Positions 20,088 to 29,496 of a stretch of DNA of 64,000 bases are shown here, one piece after another; the first letter of the stretch is position 1; each line of letters starts with the position of its first letter. The notes beneath the pieces were generated by a model. That model did not search any database. It saw only the letters and a program-made list of their open reading frames with translations, and was not told the DNA's origin. Source of the DNA: Paraburkholderia ginsengisoli NBRC 100965. Lineage in GTDB: Bacteria; Pseudomonadota; Gammaproteobacteria; Burkholderiales; Burkholderiaceae. Position numbers and translations under genes: made by a program. The DNA lies in NCBI RefSeq assembly GCF_000739735.1, contig NZ_BBJF01000003.1:124001-188000 (forward strand), read 5' to 3'.

Positions 20088-21038
20088 ATGGATATCTTCA
20101 TCCAGCAGATCCTAAACGGACTGGTGCTTGGCAGCGTTTATGCCATCATCGCACTGGGCTATACGATGGTTTACGGCATCTTGGGCATCATCAACTTCGC
20201 TCACGGCGACGTGTTGATGGTGGGCGCGATGGTCGCGCTCTCAGCCATTGGCGTGCTGCAGAACCACTTCCCCGGCCTCGGCAACGTGCCGACGCTGATC
20301 ATCGCGCTGATCATCGCGGCGGTGGTCTGCTCGCTGGTCGGCTACACCATCGAGCGCGTGGCCTACCGGCCGTTGCGCAAGGCGCCGCGTCTCGCACCGC
20401 TGATCACCGCGATCGGGGTGTCGATCCTCTTGCAAACCCTCGCGATGATGATCTGGTCGCGCAATCCGCTGCCGTTCCCGCAGCTGTTGCCCACCGATCC
20501 GATCAACGTGATCAAGGCCACCGACACGACGCCTGGCGCCGTGATCTCGATGACCGAAATCGTCATCATCGTGGTGGCGTTCCTCGTGATGGGCGGCCTG
20601 CTGCTGCTCGTGCACAAGACCAAGCTCGGCCGCGCGATGCGCGCGATCGCCGAGAACCCGGGCGTCGCGAGCCTGATGGGCGTGAACCCGAACTTCGTGA
20701 TTTCGGCGACCTTCATGATCGGCTCGGCGCTCGCCGCACTCGCCGGCGTGATGATCGCATCCGAATACGGCAACGCACACTTCTATATGGGCTTCATCCC
20801 CGGTCTGAAGGCCTTTACCGCGGCGGTGCTGGGCGGTATCGGCAATCTCGGCGGCGCGATGGTGGGCGGGGTGATTCTCGGCCTGATCGAACAGTTGGGG
20901 GCCGGCTACATCGGCAACCTCACGGGCGGCGTGTTCGGCAGTAACTATCAGGACGTGTTTGCGTTCGTGGTGCTGATCGTCGTGCTGGTGTTCCGTCCGT
21001 CGGGTCTGCTCGGCGAACGCGTTGCGGATCGCGCTTGA
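20088..21038 (+). CDS. livH: Branched-chain amino acid ABC transporter permease LivH
   Basis: This 316-aa inner-membrane permease has about eight hydrophobic segments and starts MDIFIQQILNGLVLGSVYAI. It carries the family motifs GYTMVYGILGIINFAHGD and, near the C-terminus, GLKAFTAAVLGGIGNLGGAM, the likely contact with the ATPases. It pairs with LivM. Confidence 0.96.
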   Translation: MDIFIQQILNGLVLGSVYAIIALGYTMVYGILGIINFAHGDVLMVGAMVALSAIGVLQNHFPGLGNVPTLIIALIIAAVVCSLVGYTIERVAYRPLRKAPRLAPLITAIGVSILLQTLAMMIWSRNPLPFPQLLPTDPINVIKATDTTPGAVISMTEIVIIVVAFLVMGGLLLLVHKTKLGRAMRAIAENPGVASLMGVNPNFVISATFMIGSALAALAGVMIASEYGNAHFYMGFIPGLKAFTAAVLGGIGNLGGAMVGGVILGLIEQLGAGYIGNLTGGVFGSNYQDVFAFVVLIVVLVFRPSGLLGERVADRA

Positions 21039-21064
21039 TCCCGGGCCATAAGGAGTAATTAGAC

Positions 21065-22234
21065 ATGACCTCAATTCAACCGATCGAGCCGTCCACGACG
21101 CTCATCCCTGAAAAGAACCTCGGCAAGACGCTGACCGTCGGCATCATCACGGCGGTCCTTGTGATCGCCGCGCCGATGATCATCGGCGCCGCCGGCGGCA
21201 ACTACTGGGTTCGCGTGCTCGACTTCGCGATGCTGTACGTGATGCTCGCGCTCGGCCTGAACGTGGTGGTGGGCTTCGCCGGCCTGCTGGATTTGGGCTA
21301 CATCGCGTTCTACGCGATCGGCGCCTACGTCGCGGCGCTGCTGAGCTCGCCGCACCTCGCATCGCAATTCGAATGGATCGCGCATCTCGCGCCGCACGGG
21401 CTGCATGTGCCGATCTGGATCATCGTGCCGATCGCGATGGCGCTCGCCGCGCTGTTCGGGATTCTGCTCGGTGCGCCGACGCTGCGTCTGCGTGGTGACT
21501 ACCTCGCGATCGTGACCCTCGGCTTCGGGGAAATCGTGCGGATCTTCATGAACAACCTCGACCGTCCGGTGAACATCACCAACGGCCCGAAGGGGATCAC
21601 GGGGATCGACCCGGTGCAGGTGGGCGGCTTCAGTCTCGCGCAAACGCACTCGCTGTTCGGCTTCCAGTTCCCGTCGGTGTACTCGTACTACTACCTGTTC
21701 GTGCTGTGCGCGTTGCTGGTGATCTGGGTCTGTACCCGCTTGCAGCATTCGCGTATCGGCCGTGCGTGGGCCGCGATCCGTGAAGACGAAATCGCCGCCA
21801 AGGCAATGGGCATCAACACCCGCAACGTGAAGCTGCTGGCGTTCGCGATGGGCGCGTCGTTCGGCGGTCTGTCGGGCGCCATGTTCGGTTCGTTCCAGGG
21901 CTTCGTGTCGCCGGAATCGTTCACGTTCTGGGAATCGGTCGTGGTGCTGGCGTGCGTGGTGCTCGGCGGTATGGGCCACATTCCTGGCGTGATTCTCGGC
22001 GCGGTGCTGCTCGCCGTGTTCCCGGAATTCCTGCGCTCGACGATGGGTCCGCTGCAGAACATGATCTTCGGCCATGAAATCGTCGATACCGAAGTGATCC
22101 GTCAGCTGCTGTACGGTCTCGCGATGGTCGTGATCATGCTGTACCGCTCGGAAGGCCTATGGCCGTCGCCGAAGCACGAAGACAAGATTGCGAAACTGGC
22201 GAAGCGTAGCGGCAAAAAGCCAGTGCGCGCTTAA
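21065..22234 (+). CDS. livM: Branched-chain amino acid ABC transporter permease LivM
   Basis: This second permease subunit (389 aa) shows GLNVVVGFAGLLDLGYIAFY, the LRLRGDYLAIVTLGFGEIVR segment, and the coupling region AWAAIREDEIAAKAMGIN. A soluble N-terminal stretch and basic C-terminal tail flank the membrane core. AAGGAG precedes the start. Confidence 0.96.
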   Translation: MTSIQPIEPSTTLIPEKNLGKTLTVGIITAVLVIAAPMIIGAAGGNYWVRVLDFAMLYVMLALGLNVVVGFAGLLDLGYIAFYAIGAYVAALLSSPHLASQFEWIAHLAPHGLHVPIWIIVPIAMALAALFGILLGAPTLRLRGDYLAIVTLGFGEIVRIFMNNLDRPVNITNGPKGITGIDPVQVGGFSLAQTHSLFGFQFPSVYSYYYLFVLCALLVIWVCTRLQHSRIGRAWAAIREDEIAAKAMGINTRNVKLLAFAMGASFGGLSGAMFGSFQGFVSPESFTFWESVVVLACVVLGGMGHIPGVILGAVLLAVFPEFLRSTMGPLQNMIFGHEIVDTEVIRQLLYGLAMVVIMLYRSEGLWPSPKHEDKIAKLAKRSGKKPVRA

Positions 22235-22251
22235 CTGACAGGGAGAAAAAC

Positions 22252-23025
22252 ATGAGCGATAACATTCGACTGTCAGTGAAAGGCGTCAACAAGCGCTTCG
22301 GCGGCTTGCAGGCGCTCTCCGACGTCGGCCTGCAAATCAAGGCCGGTCAGATCTATGGCCTGATCGGTCCGAACGGCGCCGGCAAGACGACCTTCTTCAA
22401 CGTGATCACCGGCCTGTACACGCCCGACTCGGGCGAATTCAAGCTCGATGGCGAGAACTACACGCCGACGGCTGTGTACCAGGTCGCGAAGGCGGGCATT
22501 GCGCGTACCTTCCAGAACATCCGTCTGTTCGGCGGCATGACCGCGCTGGAAAACGTGATGGTCGGGCGCCACGTGCGCACGAAGCACGGTCTGATCGGCG
22601 CGGTGTTCCAGACGCCGGCCGAGCGCAAGGAAGAACGCGAGATCAAGGAACGCGCGATCGAACTGCTCGACTACGTCGGCATCGCGCAATACGCGGACTA
22701 CACGTCGCGCAATCTGTCGTATGGCCACCAGCGTCGCCTGGAAATCGCCCGCGCATTGGCGACGGACCCGAAACTGCTCGCGCTCGACGAACCGGCCGCC
22801 GGCATGAACGCAACCGAGAAGGTCGAACTGACCAAACTGCTCGACAAGATCCGCGCGGACGGCAAGACGATCCTGCTGATCGAACACGACGTGAAACTCG
22901 TGATGGGTCTGTGCAACCAGATGACGGTGCTCGACTACGGCAAGGTGATTGCGCAAGGTCTGCCGCAGGACGTGCAGAAGGATGCGAAGGTGATCGAAGC
23001 TTATCTGGGTGCGGGGGTCCACTAA
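22252..23025 (+). CDS. livG: Branched-chain amino acid ABC transporter ATP-binding protein LivG
   Basis: This cytoplasmic ATPase (257 aa) has Walker A GPNGAGKTT, the LivG-type signature LSYGHQRRLEIARAL and Walker B LLALDEPAAGMN, with the switch histidine in LIEHDVKL. The stop overlaps livF by one base. Confidence 0.96.
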   Translation: MSDNIRLSVKGVNKRFGGLQALSDVGLQIKAGQIYGLIGPNGAGKTTFFNVITGLYTPDSGEFKLDGENYTPTAVYQVAKAGIARTFQNIRLFGGMTALENVMVGRHVRTKHGLIGAVFQTPAERKEEREIKERAIELLDYVGIAQYADYTSRNLSYGHQRRLEIARALATDPKLLALDEPAAGMNATEKVELTKLLDKIRADGKTILLIEHDVKLVMGLCNQMTVLDYGKVIAQGLPQDVQKDAKVIEAYLGAGVH

Positions 23026-23741
23026 TGGCAACGGCAATGTTGAAAATCAAGGGCCTGCAGGTCAATTACGGCGGTATCCAGGCAGTCAAGGGCATCGACC
23101 TCGAAGTCGCGCAGGGCGAGCTGGTCACGTTGATCGGCGCGAACGGCGCGGGCAAGACCACGACGATGAAGGCGATCACGGGTCTGAAGCCGTACGCGGC
23201 GGGTGACATCGAGTACATGGGCCAGTCGATCAAGGGCATCCCCGCGCACGAACTGCTCAAGCGCGGTCTCGCGATGGTGCCGGAAGGACGCGGCATCTTC
23301 GCGCGTATGTCGATCGTCGAGAACATGCAGATGGGCGCGTATCTGCGCACGGATACGGAAGGCATCAAGAAGGACGTCGATCGCATGTTCGGCTTCTTCC
23401 CGCGCCTGAAGGAACGCGCGTCGCAATACGCGGGCACGCTGTCGGGCGGCGAACAGCAGATGCTGGCGATGGCGCGCGCGATCATCTCGCGTCCCAAGCT
23501 GCTGCTGCTTGACGAACCGTCGATGGGTCTGTCGCCGATCATGGTCGAGAAGATCTTCGAAGTGGTGCGCGCGATTTCCGCTGAGGGCATGACCGTGCTG
23601 CTGGTCGAGCAGAACGCACGTCTTGCGCTGCAAGCGGCGAACCGCGGCTACGTGATGGACTCGGGCCTGGTGACGATGTCAGGCGACGCGAAGCAGATGC
23701 TGGATGATCCGAAGGTGCGGGCCGCTTATCTTGGCGAATGA
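23025..23741 (+). CDS. livF: Branched-chain amino acid ABC transporter ATP-binding protein LivF
   Basis: This partner ATPase (238 aa) has Walker A GANGAGKTTT, signature LSGGEQQMLAMARA and Walker B LLLLDEPSMGLSP. Its ATG shares a base with the livG stop (TAATG). An apparent upstream extension lies inside livG. Confidence 0.96.
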   Translation: MATAMLKIKGLQVNYGGIQAVKGIDLEVAQGELVTLIGANGAGKTTTMKAITGLKPYAAGDIEYMGQSIKGIPAHELLKRGLAMVPEGRGIFARMSIVENMQMGAYLRTDTEGIKKDVDRMFGFFPRLKERASQYAGTLSGGEQQMLAMARAIISRPKLLLLDEPSMGLSPIMVEKIFEVVRAISAEGMTVLLVEQNARLALQAANRGYVMDSGLVTMSGDAKQMLDDPKVRAAYLGE

Positions 23742-23781
23742 GTTGGCCGGATAAGCCAGGCTGAATCGCTCAGCCGTACCG

Positions 23782-23823
23782 ACAAAAAAAGCCGCATGCG
23801 AAACAACGCATGTGGCTTTTTTC
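23782..23823. terminator. Bidirectional terminator between livF and the GNAT gene
   Basis: An imperfect long stem (AAAAAAAGCCGCATGCG paired with CGCATGTGGCTTTTTT, one G-T pair) has an AAACAA loop. It can end both convergent transcripts. Confidence 0.88.
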
Positions 23824-23841
23824 ATTCAGGCGTGTAGCGGG

Positions 23842-24318
23842 TCAAGCAGCCGGCGCGGCATCCGCCAGTGCGCCGAGGCGCTTGCCGAGACTGACGACGG
23901 CATCGGCGCGATAACCGAGCGCCTCGTAAAACCCACGCAACTCGGTCTTCGCGGACAGAATCTGCAGATTCAGCTTCGGACAGCCTAGCGAGGTCAACAC
24001 TTCTTCAACATGCGCGACGAGCCGCGTGCCGATGCCATGACGTCGCAGCGCTTCATCCACCGCGAGCGAATACATCCAGCCGCGATGTCCGTCATAACCG
24101 CCCATCACCGTGCCGACGATACGTTCGTCGAGCACCGCGACAAAGAACAGCTCCGGTTGCGTCGCCAGCTTGTTCGCGATCGACAGATGCGGATTGCGCT
24201 GCGGCCGCGTCGCATCCCGGTACTCGGGGAACGCTTGTTGCCATAGCGCGACCACCGCATCGGTATCGCGCGCATCGAAGCGGCGGATCGACAGCGTCGG
24301 GCTCGTCGTCATCGGCAT
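23842..24318 (-). CDS. GNAT-family N-acetyltransferase, YpeA type
   Basis: This 158-aa acyl-CoA-dependent acetyltransferase shows VGTVMGGYDGHRGWMYSLAV followed by the acetyl-CoA pyrophosphate loop RRHGIGTRLVAHVE, then LNLQIL and GFYEALGY, in the order of YpeA-like enzymes. The acceptor is unknown. It is 11 bases downstream of the aminotransferase gene on the same strand, so probably in its operon. Confidence 0.9.
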   Translation of the reverse strand: MPMTTSPTLSIRRFDARDTDAVVALWQQAFPEYRDATRPQRNPHLSIANKLATQPELFFVAVLDERIVGTVMGGYDGHRGWMYSLAVDEALRRHGIGTRLVAHVEEVLTSLGCPKLNLQILSAKTELRGFYEALGYRADAVVSLGKRLGALADAAPAA

Positions 24319-24329
24319 GCTCCGGTTGC

Positions 24330-25514
24330 TTACAGCGTGTCGAGGATCGAACGCAGCATCGCCATCATCTGGTCGATCTCTTCGTTCGTCACGTTCAGCG
24401 CCGGCATGAAGCGCAGCAGGTTCGGACGCGCCGCGTTCAGCAGCAGGCCGTCGGGTTGCATGTCGCGCGCCTTTTCGACGATGTGGTTGCCGATGTCCTT
24501 GCCGAGCAGCAGCGCGCGCAGCAGACCTTCACCGCGTTCGCCCTTGAAGCCGCGCTCTTCGGACAACTCCAGCAGCTTCGCGCGCAGATACTCGCCACGC
24601 GCGCGCACGCCTTCGAGGAAGCCCGGCGCGGTCAGTTGCGAGATCACCGAATAGCCGACCGCGGTCATCAGCGGATTGCCGTTGTAGGTGCCGCCCTGGT
24701 CGCCCGCTTCGAACACCGCGACGTCCGCTTTCGACAGCAGCGCCGCGAGCGGCACGCCGCCGCCGATGCCCTTGCCGAGCGTCATGATGTCCGGCTCGAT
24801 GTCCGACAGCTCATACGCGAACAGCGTACCCGCGCGGCCGCAGCCGCTTTGCACTTCGTCGACGATCAGCAGCAGGTTGTGCTTCTTCGTCAGCTCGCGC
24901 AGTTGCTGCATGAATTCGCGCGATGCGGGAATCACACCGCCTTCGCCCTGAATCGGTTCGAGCATCACGGCGACCGTCTTCGCGTTGATGAGCTTCTCGA
25001 CCGACGCAATGTCGTTCAGATCCGCCTTCGGGAAGCCCGGCACCTGCGGTGCGTAGATCGTGTCCCAGCCCGGCTTGCCGCTCGCCGACATCGTCGCGAT
25101 CGTGCGGCCGTGGAAGCTGTGATCGAACGTGATGATTTCGAACGCGCCGTCCTTGAACTTCTTGCCCCACTTGCGCGCGAGCTTGATCGCGCCTTCGTTG
25201 GCTTCGGCGCCGCTGTTCGCGAAGAACACCTTGTCGAAGCAGCTGTGCTGCGTGAGCAGGCCCGCGAGCTTCGCCATCGGTTCGTTGTAGAACGCCGGCG
25301 ACGGATTGAGCAACAGCTTTGCCTGGCTGTTCAGCGCTTCGATCATGCCGTCGTTGCAATGACCGAGGCTGTTGACCGCCCATCCCTGGATGAAGTCGAG
25401 ATAGCGCTTGCCGTTATTGTCATAGAGCCATGAGCCCTTGCCGTGCGTGAAAACGATTTCGGGCCGGTTCGTGATGTACATCAGCGACTCGATCGGGTAC
25501 TCATTGAAATTCAT
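24330..25514 (-). CDS. argD: Acetylornithine-type class III aminotransferase
   Basis: This PLP enzyme of 394 aa closely fits the ArgD group, which converts acetylornithine and 2-oxoglutarate to acetylglutamate semialdehyde in arginine synthesis. Visible motifs are [44 protein letters not shown] and LGKGIGGG with the PLP lysine. Related class III transaminases use other amines, so the substrate is inferred. ATG 25514 (MNFNEYPI) is chosen over an upstream open frame rich in serine that overlaps a terminator. Confidence 0.85.
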   Translation of the reverse strand: MNFNEYPIESLMYITNRPEIVFTHGKGSWLYDNNGKRYLDFIQGWAVNSLGHCNDGMIEALNSQAKLLLNPSPAFYNEPMAKLAGLLTQHSCFDKVFFANSGAEANEGAIKLARKWGKKFKDGAFEIITFDHSFHGRTIATMSASGKPGWDTIYAPQVPGFPKADLNDIASVEKLINAKTVAVMLEPIQGEGGVIPASREFMQQLRELTKKHNLLLIVDEVQSGCGRAGTLFAYELSDIEPDIMTLGKGIGGGVPLAALLSKADVAVFEAGDQGGTYNGNPLMTAVGYSVISQLTAPGFLEGVRARGEYLRAKLLELSEERGFKGERGEGLLRALLLGKDIGNHIVEKARDMQPDGLLLNAARPNLLRFMPALNVTNEEIDQMMAMLRSILDTL

Positions 25515-25595
25515 GACGGCGGGCTCCAGGGAAGCGGGTGAACGCAGGGTGAAAGTAAATGGCGAATGGACCGAAGATGAAACAGCGGCCGGAAA

Positions 25596-25625
25596 ACAAA
25601 AAGCCACGGCATGCCGTGGCTTTCA
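25596..25625 (-). terminator. Terminator in the argD upstream region
   Basis: Read on the minus strand, AAAGCCACGGCATGCCGTGGCTTT is a 24-bp perfect palindrome and is followed by TTGTTTT. It lies 280 bases past the reductase gene and about 85 bases before argD, so it could end the reductase transcript or act as an attenuator of argD. Confidence 0.75.
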
Positions 25626-25905
25626 TGATTCGAACAGCTTGCGCCTGGTGTGGCGCGAATCCGTGACGAAGCCGGCGGCGTCCCTAAGGGAGCGGCGAGC
25701 GGCGACGTCGGAGTTCGGATTGGATGCGGTTCATGCGCGAAAGAATACGACAAGGAAAGCGCCGGTGTAAACCATCAATTTGCATGAATTTGCACCGCTG
25801 CGCACGAAGGCGGGTTTCTGCGTGTCCGTCTTGCTGCTGACACGTTACGCGAAGCACGGCCTCGTCATATGCGGACGAAGCCATGCATTCAATCCAACCG
25901 CGTGC
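25626..25905. other. Intergenic region between the reductase gene and the argD-side terminator
   Basis: No gene is supported here. Short open frames on both strands lack ribosome sites. A close repeat of AATTTGCA (ten bases apart, near 25777-25795) was noticed. The stretch may be a 3' untranslated region or hold an argD promoter. Confidence 0.4.
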
Positions 25906-26937
25906 TTAAACCGCGTTGACCAGATCCGCCGCGCTCGTGAACGAGTCCGCGTAAAACTCGTCTTCCGGCAGGCTGTGATGCTGGGTGAAATCGCGCTGCG
26001 CCGACTCGACCATCACCGGTGCGCCGCACGCATACACCTGGTACGCCGACAGATCGGGCAGGTCCTCGATCACCGCGCGATGCACGAAGCCGACGCGGCC
26101 CGTCCATGCGTCGCCCGCGTCCGGCTCCGACAGCACCGGCACGAATTTGAAGTTCGGAATCTCGCGCGCCCATTGTTCGGCGAGTTCGAGCAGATACAGA
26201 TCCTTCTTGCGGCGCGCGCCCCAGTAGAGCGTCATGGGCCGGTCGAGGTTCTTGTGGACCGCGTGCTCGACGATCGCCTTCAGCGGCGCGAAGCCCGTGC
26301 CCGATGCGAGCAGCACGATCGGCTTGTCCGAATCTTCGCGCAGGAAGAACGTGCCGAGCGGCGCTTCGAAGCGCAAAATGTCGCGCTCTTTCATCGTGTT
26401 GAACACGTGGTCGGTGAATGCGCCGCCGGGCATGTGGCGGATGTGCAATTCGATCGGACCTTCGATGTGCGGTGCGTTCGCCATCGAATAGCTGCGGCGC
26501 TTGCCGTCTTTCAGGATGAATTCGAGGTACTGGCCGGCCAGATATTGCAGGCGTTCGTTGGCGGGCAGTTGCAGCTTCACGACGATTACGTCGTCGGCTT
26601 TGCGCTCGATCGCGTTCACGCGGCACGGCAGCTTCTTGACCTGCACGTCGCCGACGCCAGCCACTTCGCGGATGTCCACTTCGAGATCGGAGCAGGCGGT
26701 GGCGCAGCACAGCAGCGCCATGCCGCGTGTCTTTTCATCGTTCGACAAGGCCGACGACGAATGCGCGCGCTGTTCGACTTCGCCGCTCACCACGGTGCCT
26801 TTGCACGAACCGCAAGCGCCGTTCTTGCAACCGTACGGCAGGCCGATGCCTTGACGCAATGCGGCGCTCAGCACCGGTTCGTCCTGTTCTACCTGAAACT
26901 GCCGGCCGCTTTGCCGGAGCGTGACGTTAAATGCCAT
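25906..26937 (-). CDS. 2Fe-2S ferredoxin / FAD-NAD(P)H oxidoreductase
   Basis: This 343-aa single-chain reductase has an N-terminal plant-type ferredoxin domain with cysteines in YGCKNGACGSCKG and a later LCCATAC region, then an FAD-binding barrel (RRSYSMAN) and an NAD(P)-binding domain (LLASGTGFAPLKAIVEH). Such proteins are often named CDP-6-deoxy-delta-3,4-glucoseen reductase, but the family covers many electron donors for oxygenases and the true partner is unknown. No dideoxysugar genes lie near, so that name should not be trusted. Confidence 0.88.
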   Translation of the reverse strand: MAFNVTLRQSGRQFQVEQDEPVLSAALRQGIGLPYGCKNGACGSCKGTVVSGEVEQRAHSSSALSNDEKTRGMALLCCATACSDLEVDIREVAGVGDVQVKKLPCRVNAIERKADDVIVVKLQLPANERLQYLAGQYLEFILKDGKRRSYSMANAPHIEGPIELHIRHMPGGAFTDHVFNTMKERDILRFEAPLGTFFLREDSDKPIVLLASGTGFAPLKAIVEHAVHKNLDRPMTLYWGARRKKDLYLLELAEQWAREIPNFKFVPVLSEPDAGDAWTGRVGFVHRAVIEDLPDLSAYQVYACGAPVMVESAQRDFTQHHSLPEDEFYADSFTSAADLVNAV

Positions 26938-27030
26938 AGAGTGTTCGAAATCGAAAAGTCGGGAATCGTTATCGGACCCGCCGGATCAAGCGCGATACCT
27001 GGCGCGCTTGACGGCTACAATGCGTCCACC

Positions 27031-28077
27031 ATGAAAGCGACACGAAACTTCCGCCGGCCGCGCGTGCTGATCGTAGGTTGCGGCGATGTCGGCATGCGCT
27101 GCGTGCCGCTGTTGCGCCCGCGCGCGCATGTCTTCGCGCTGACCAGTCACGCGGAACGCAGCGCCGAATTGCGCGCCGCCGGCGTGACGCCGCTCGTTGG
27201 CGATCTCGATGTGCGCCGCAGCCTGAAACGGCTCGCGGGCCTCGCGCCGACCGTGCTGCATCTCGCTCCGCCGGAAAAAAGCGGCGACGATGACCGCCGT
27301 ACCCGCGCATTGCTCGCAACGCTCGGCGCGCGCCGAGCAATCGCGCTGCGTGGCGCGGCGGCGCCCGCCGTGTCGCCGGCAGGGCGCTTGCGCGCCGGCC
27401 TGCATTCCATTCGTGCCTCGTGGGCGCAATCTGAAACAGCCGGTATTGTACCCGACGGGGTACGCCAGCCTGCCGCTTCGCGTGCGCCCGTGCGTCTCGT
27501 CTACGCGAGCACGACGGGCGTCTACGGCGATTGCGGCGGCGTGTGGATCGACGAAACGCGCGCGCCGCAACCGGCCAATGCGCGCGCGAAACGCCGCGTG
27601 TCGGCCGAGCGGCAGCTGCGTCGCGCGAGCGCGCGTGGCAGCGTGGCGGCGAGCATCGCGCGGATTCCCGGCATCTATGCGCGCAACCGTCTGCCGCTCG
27701 CGCGGCTCGAAAGGGGCACCCCGGCTCTGATCGATGCCGACGACGTCTACACCAATCACATTCACGCGGACGACCTCGCCGCGATCCTCGTGCGCCTCGC
27801 GACGCACGGCAAGCCGGCGCGCGTGATCCATGCGTCCGACGACTCGTCGTTGAAAATGGGCGAGTACTTCGACGCGGTCGCCGACGCGTTCGGCCTGCCG
27901 CGTGCGCCGCGCATTACGCGCGCGCAAGCCGAGGAGCGCATCGATCCGAATCTGCTGTCGTTCATGCGCGAATCGCGACGGCTGGTGAATCGGCGCCTGA
28001 AGGAAGAGTTGCAGGTGCGTTTGCGCTATCCGAGCGTGGCGGATTTTCTGCGAGAAGAGGGCGAGCGGAAGGCGTGA
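27031..28077 (+). CDS. NAD(P)-dependent epimerase/dehydratase-like (extended SDR) protein
   Basis: This 348-aa protein begins with a basic stretch and the Rossmann loop VLIVGCGDVGMRCVPLL. Later it shows LVYASTTGVYGD with the SDR tyrosine, though the usual YxxxK pair is not obvious, then RIPGIYARNRLPL and NHIHADDLAAI. The product is arginine- and alanine-rich, with an insertion after LHLAPPEKSGDDD. The reaction is unknown; YeeZ-like SDRs are the nearest family by layout. The gene is divergent from the reductase. Confidence 0.8.
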   Translation: MKATRNFRRPRVLIVGCGDVGMRCVPLLRPRAHVFALTSHAERSAELRAAGVTPLVGDLDVRRSLKRLAGLAPTVLHLAPPEKSGDDDRRTRALLATLGARRAIALRGAAAPAVSPAGRLRAGLHSIRASWAQSETAGIVPDGVRQPAASRAPVRLVYASTTGVYGDCGGVWIDETRAPQPANARAKRRVSAERQLRRASARGSVAASIARIPGIYARNRLPLARLERGTPALIDADDVYTNHIHADDLAAILVRLATHGKPARVIHASDDSSLKMGEYFDAVADAFGLPRAPRITRAQAEERIDPNLLSFMRESRRLVNRRLKEELQVRLRYPSVADFLREEGERKA

Positions 28078-28310
28078 GGCCGGGAACGCGGGGCTGGACG
28101 GCACGAAGGCGCAGCCGGCGAAGGCCGAAAGCGTAGCGGCAAAGTGCGCAAAAGCACGCCTGAGGAAGCCTCGCAGATACGCGTCCCAACGTCCGCCCAA
28201 CAGGCCGCCCCAAACCCGGCAAGCACTCGCCGCACCAGGCATCGCCCGGCGGGATTTCATCGCGCGCGTCGCCGCTATCTCGCGGCGGCACGGCGTGTGG
28301 CTTCGCTCGC

Positions 28311-28499
28311 TCAGGTCAGCGACGGCAGGAACTCCAGCAGCAGGAAACACAACATCCCGCCGACCAGAGCGCCGATCAGGTTCGGCGAATATTTGTGCCG
28401 CAGCCGCATGATGACCACCAGTCCACCGACCAGCAGTAGCCCGAAGCATATGAAAGCGATCATCACGTGCGAGATCGCGATGGTGTCGACGCTGTGCAT
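28311..28499 (-). CDS. Small membrane protein, unknown function
   Basis: The 62-aa product has two hydrophobic segments (VMIAFICFGLLLVGGLVVIM and LIGALVGGMLCFLLLEFL) joined by a basic loop RLRHKYSPN, suggesting a two-helix inner-membrane protein with a cytoplasmic turn. ATG 28499 is chosen because AAGGAGG lies seven bases upstream. An in-frame ATG six codons earlier would include the ribosome site. No family is recognised. Confidence 0.65.
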   Translation of the reverse strand: MHSVDTIAISHVMIAFICFGLLLVGGLVVIMRLRHKYSPNLIGALVGGMLCFLLLEFLPSLT

Positions 28500-28691
28500 G
28501 GCGCCCCTCCTTGCCAACCCTTTGTAGTCGTTTCTTTAGACGAGTATAGGGCGGCGTGTAAGGAAGATCATGCTGCGATGCAGCGGCTGCGCGGGCGTTC
28601 CGGCCGACTATTGGATGCCTTTCGCCGGCTTTTCCTGCCGCATCAAGACCTTGAACGCGCACCACCGGCGCATCAGCGGCGCCCTACCGGT

Positions 28692-29402
28692 TTACCCGCT
28701 CCGTAAAGAACCGAGGTCCGTTTCGTCGAGCCATTGCCATGCGCCCGGCGCGAGCGTCGCGGGCAGCGCAAGTCCGCCGATCCGTTCGCGATGGAGCGCC
28801 TCGCAACGGTTGCCCGCCGCGGCGATCATCCGCTTGACCTGGTGGTACTTGCCTTCCATCACGGTGAGCGCGAGCGTGTGAGCGTCGCGCGCTTCGGCGT
28901 CGACGGCGGCGATCGGTCTGCTCTCGCCGTGCAGCAGCACACCGTCGCGCAGCGCGCTCAATTGCGCGTCGTCGAGCGGATGCCGCGTGGTCGCGACATA
29001 CAGCTTCGGCACCTTGCGTTTCGGCGATGTGAACAGGTGGACGAACTTGCCGTCATCGGAGAGGAGCAGCAGGCCGGTGGTGTCCTGGTCGAGCCGGCCC
29101 ACGCATTGCACGCCACGCTCGGCGAACTGCGGCGGCAACAGACTGAACACGCTCAGATGATGTTGCGGGTCGCGCGAACACTCGTACCCGGCGGGCTTGT
29201 TCAGCAGCAGATACGCATGCTCGCGATATGGCCAGACGACCCCGTCCACGCTGAAGCGGAAAGTGTCGTCGTGGATCGGGAAGTCGGCATCGGCGTCGGT
29301 GCAGACCGCGCCGCCGATGCTCACGCGAGCGTCGGCGACCAGCGCGCGGCATTGACGGCGCGAGCCGAAACCTTGAATGAAGAGGATGCTTTCGAGATTC
29401 AT
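28692..29402 (-). CDS. rsuA: 16S rRNA pseudouridine synthase, RsuA type
   Basis: RsuA isomerises uridine 516 of 16S rRNA. The 236-aa protein has an N-terminal S4-like domain (LESILFIQGFGSRRQCRALV) and the catalytic GRLDQDTTGLLLLSDDG motif with its aspartate, then KLYVATTRHPL and MEGKYHQVKRM. An upstream extension of about 150 residues in the frame is a shadow of the divergent MFS gene. ATG 29402 matches the family start. Confidence 0.93.
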   Translation of the reverse strand: MNLESILFIQGFGSRRQCRALVADARVSIGGAVCTDADADFPIHDDTFRFSVDGVVWPYREHAYLLLNKPAGYECSRDPQHHLSVFSLLPPQFAERGVQCVGRLDQDTTGLLLLSDDGKFVHLFTSPKRKVPKLYVATTRHPLDDAQLSALRDGVLLHGESRPIAAVDAEARDAHTLALTVMEGKYHQVKRMIAAAGNRCEALHRERIGGLALPATLAPGAWQWLDETDLGSLRSG

Positions 29403-29496
29403 GGCGAGCGAAGAATAACACCGCAAGAAGCGGAGCGCCCCGCGGCGCCGGCCGGGCCACGATGGACTCCCCACGTAGAGCCGCAGGAGTTCATCG

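Noticed and set aside
25906..28077. A deoxysugar biosynthesis pair (reductase plus epimerase)
   Set aside because: The two genes are divergent and no other dideoxysugar gene is present. Common database naming of the reductase is not evidence of that pathway.
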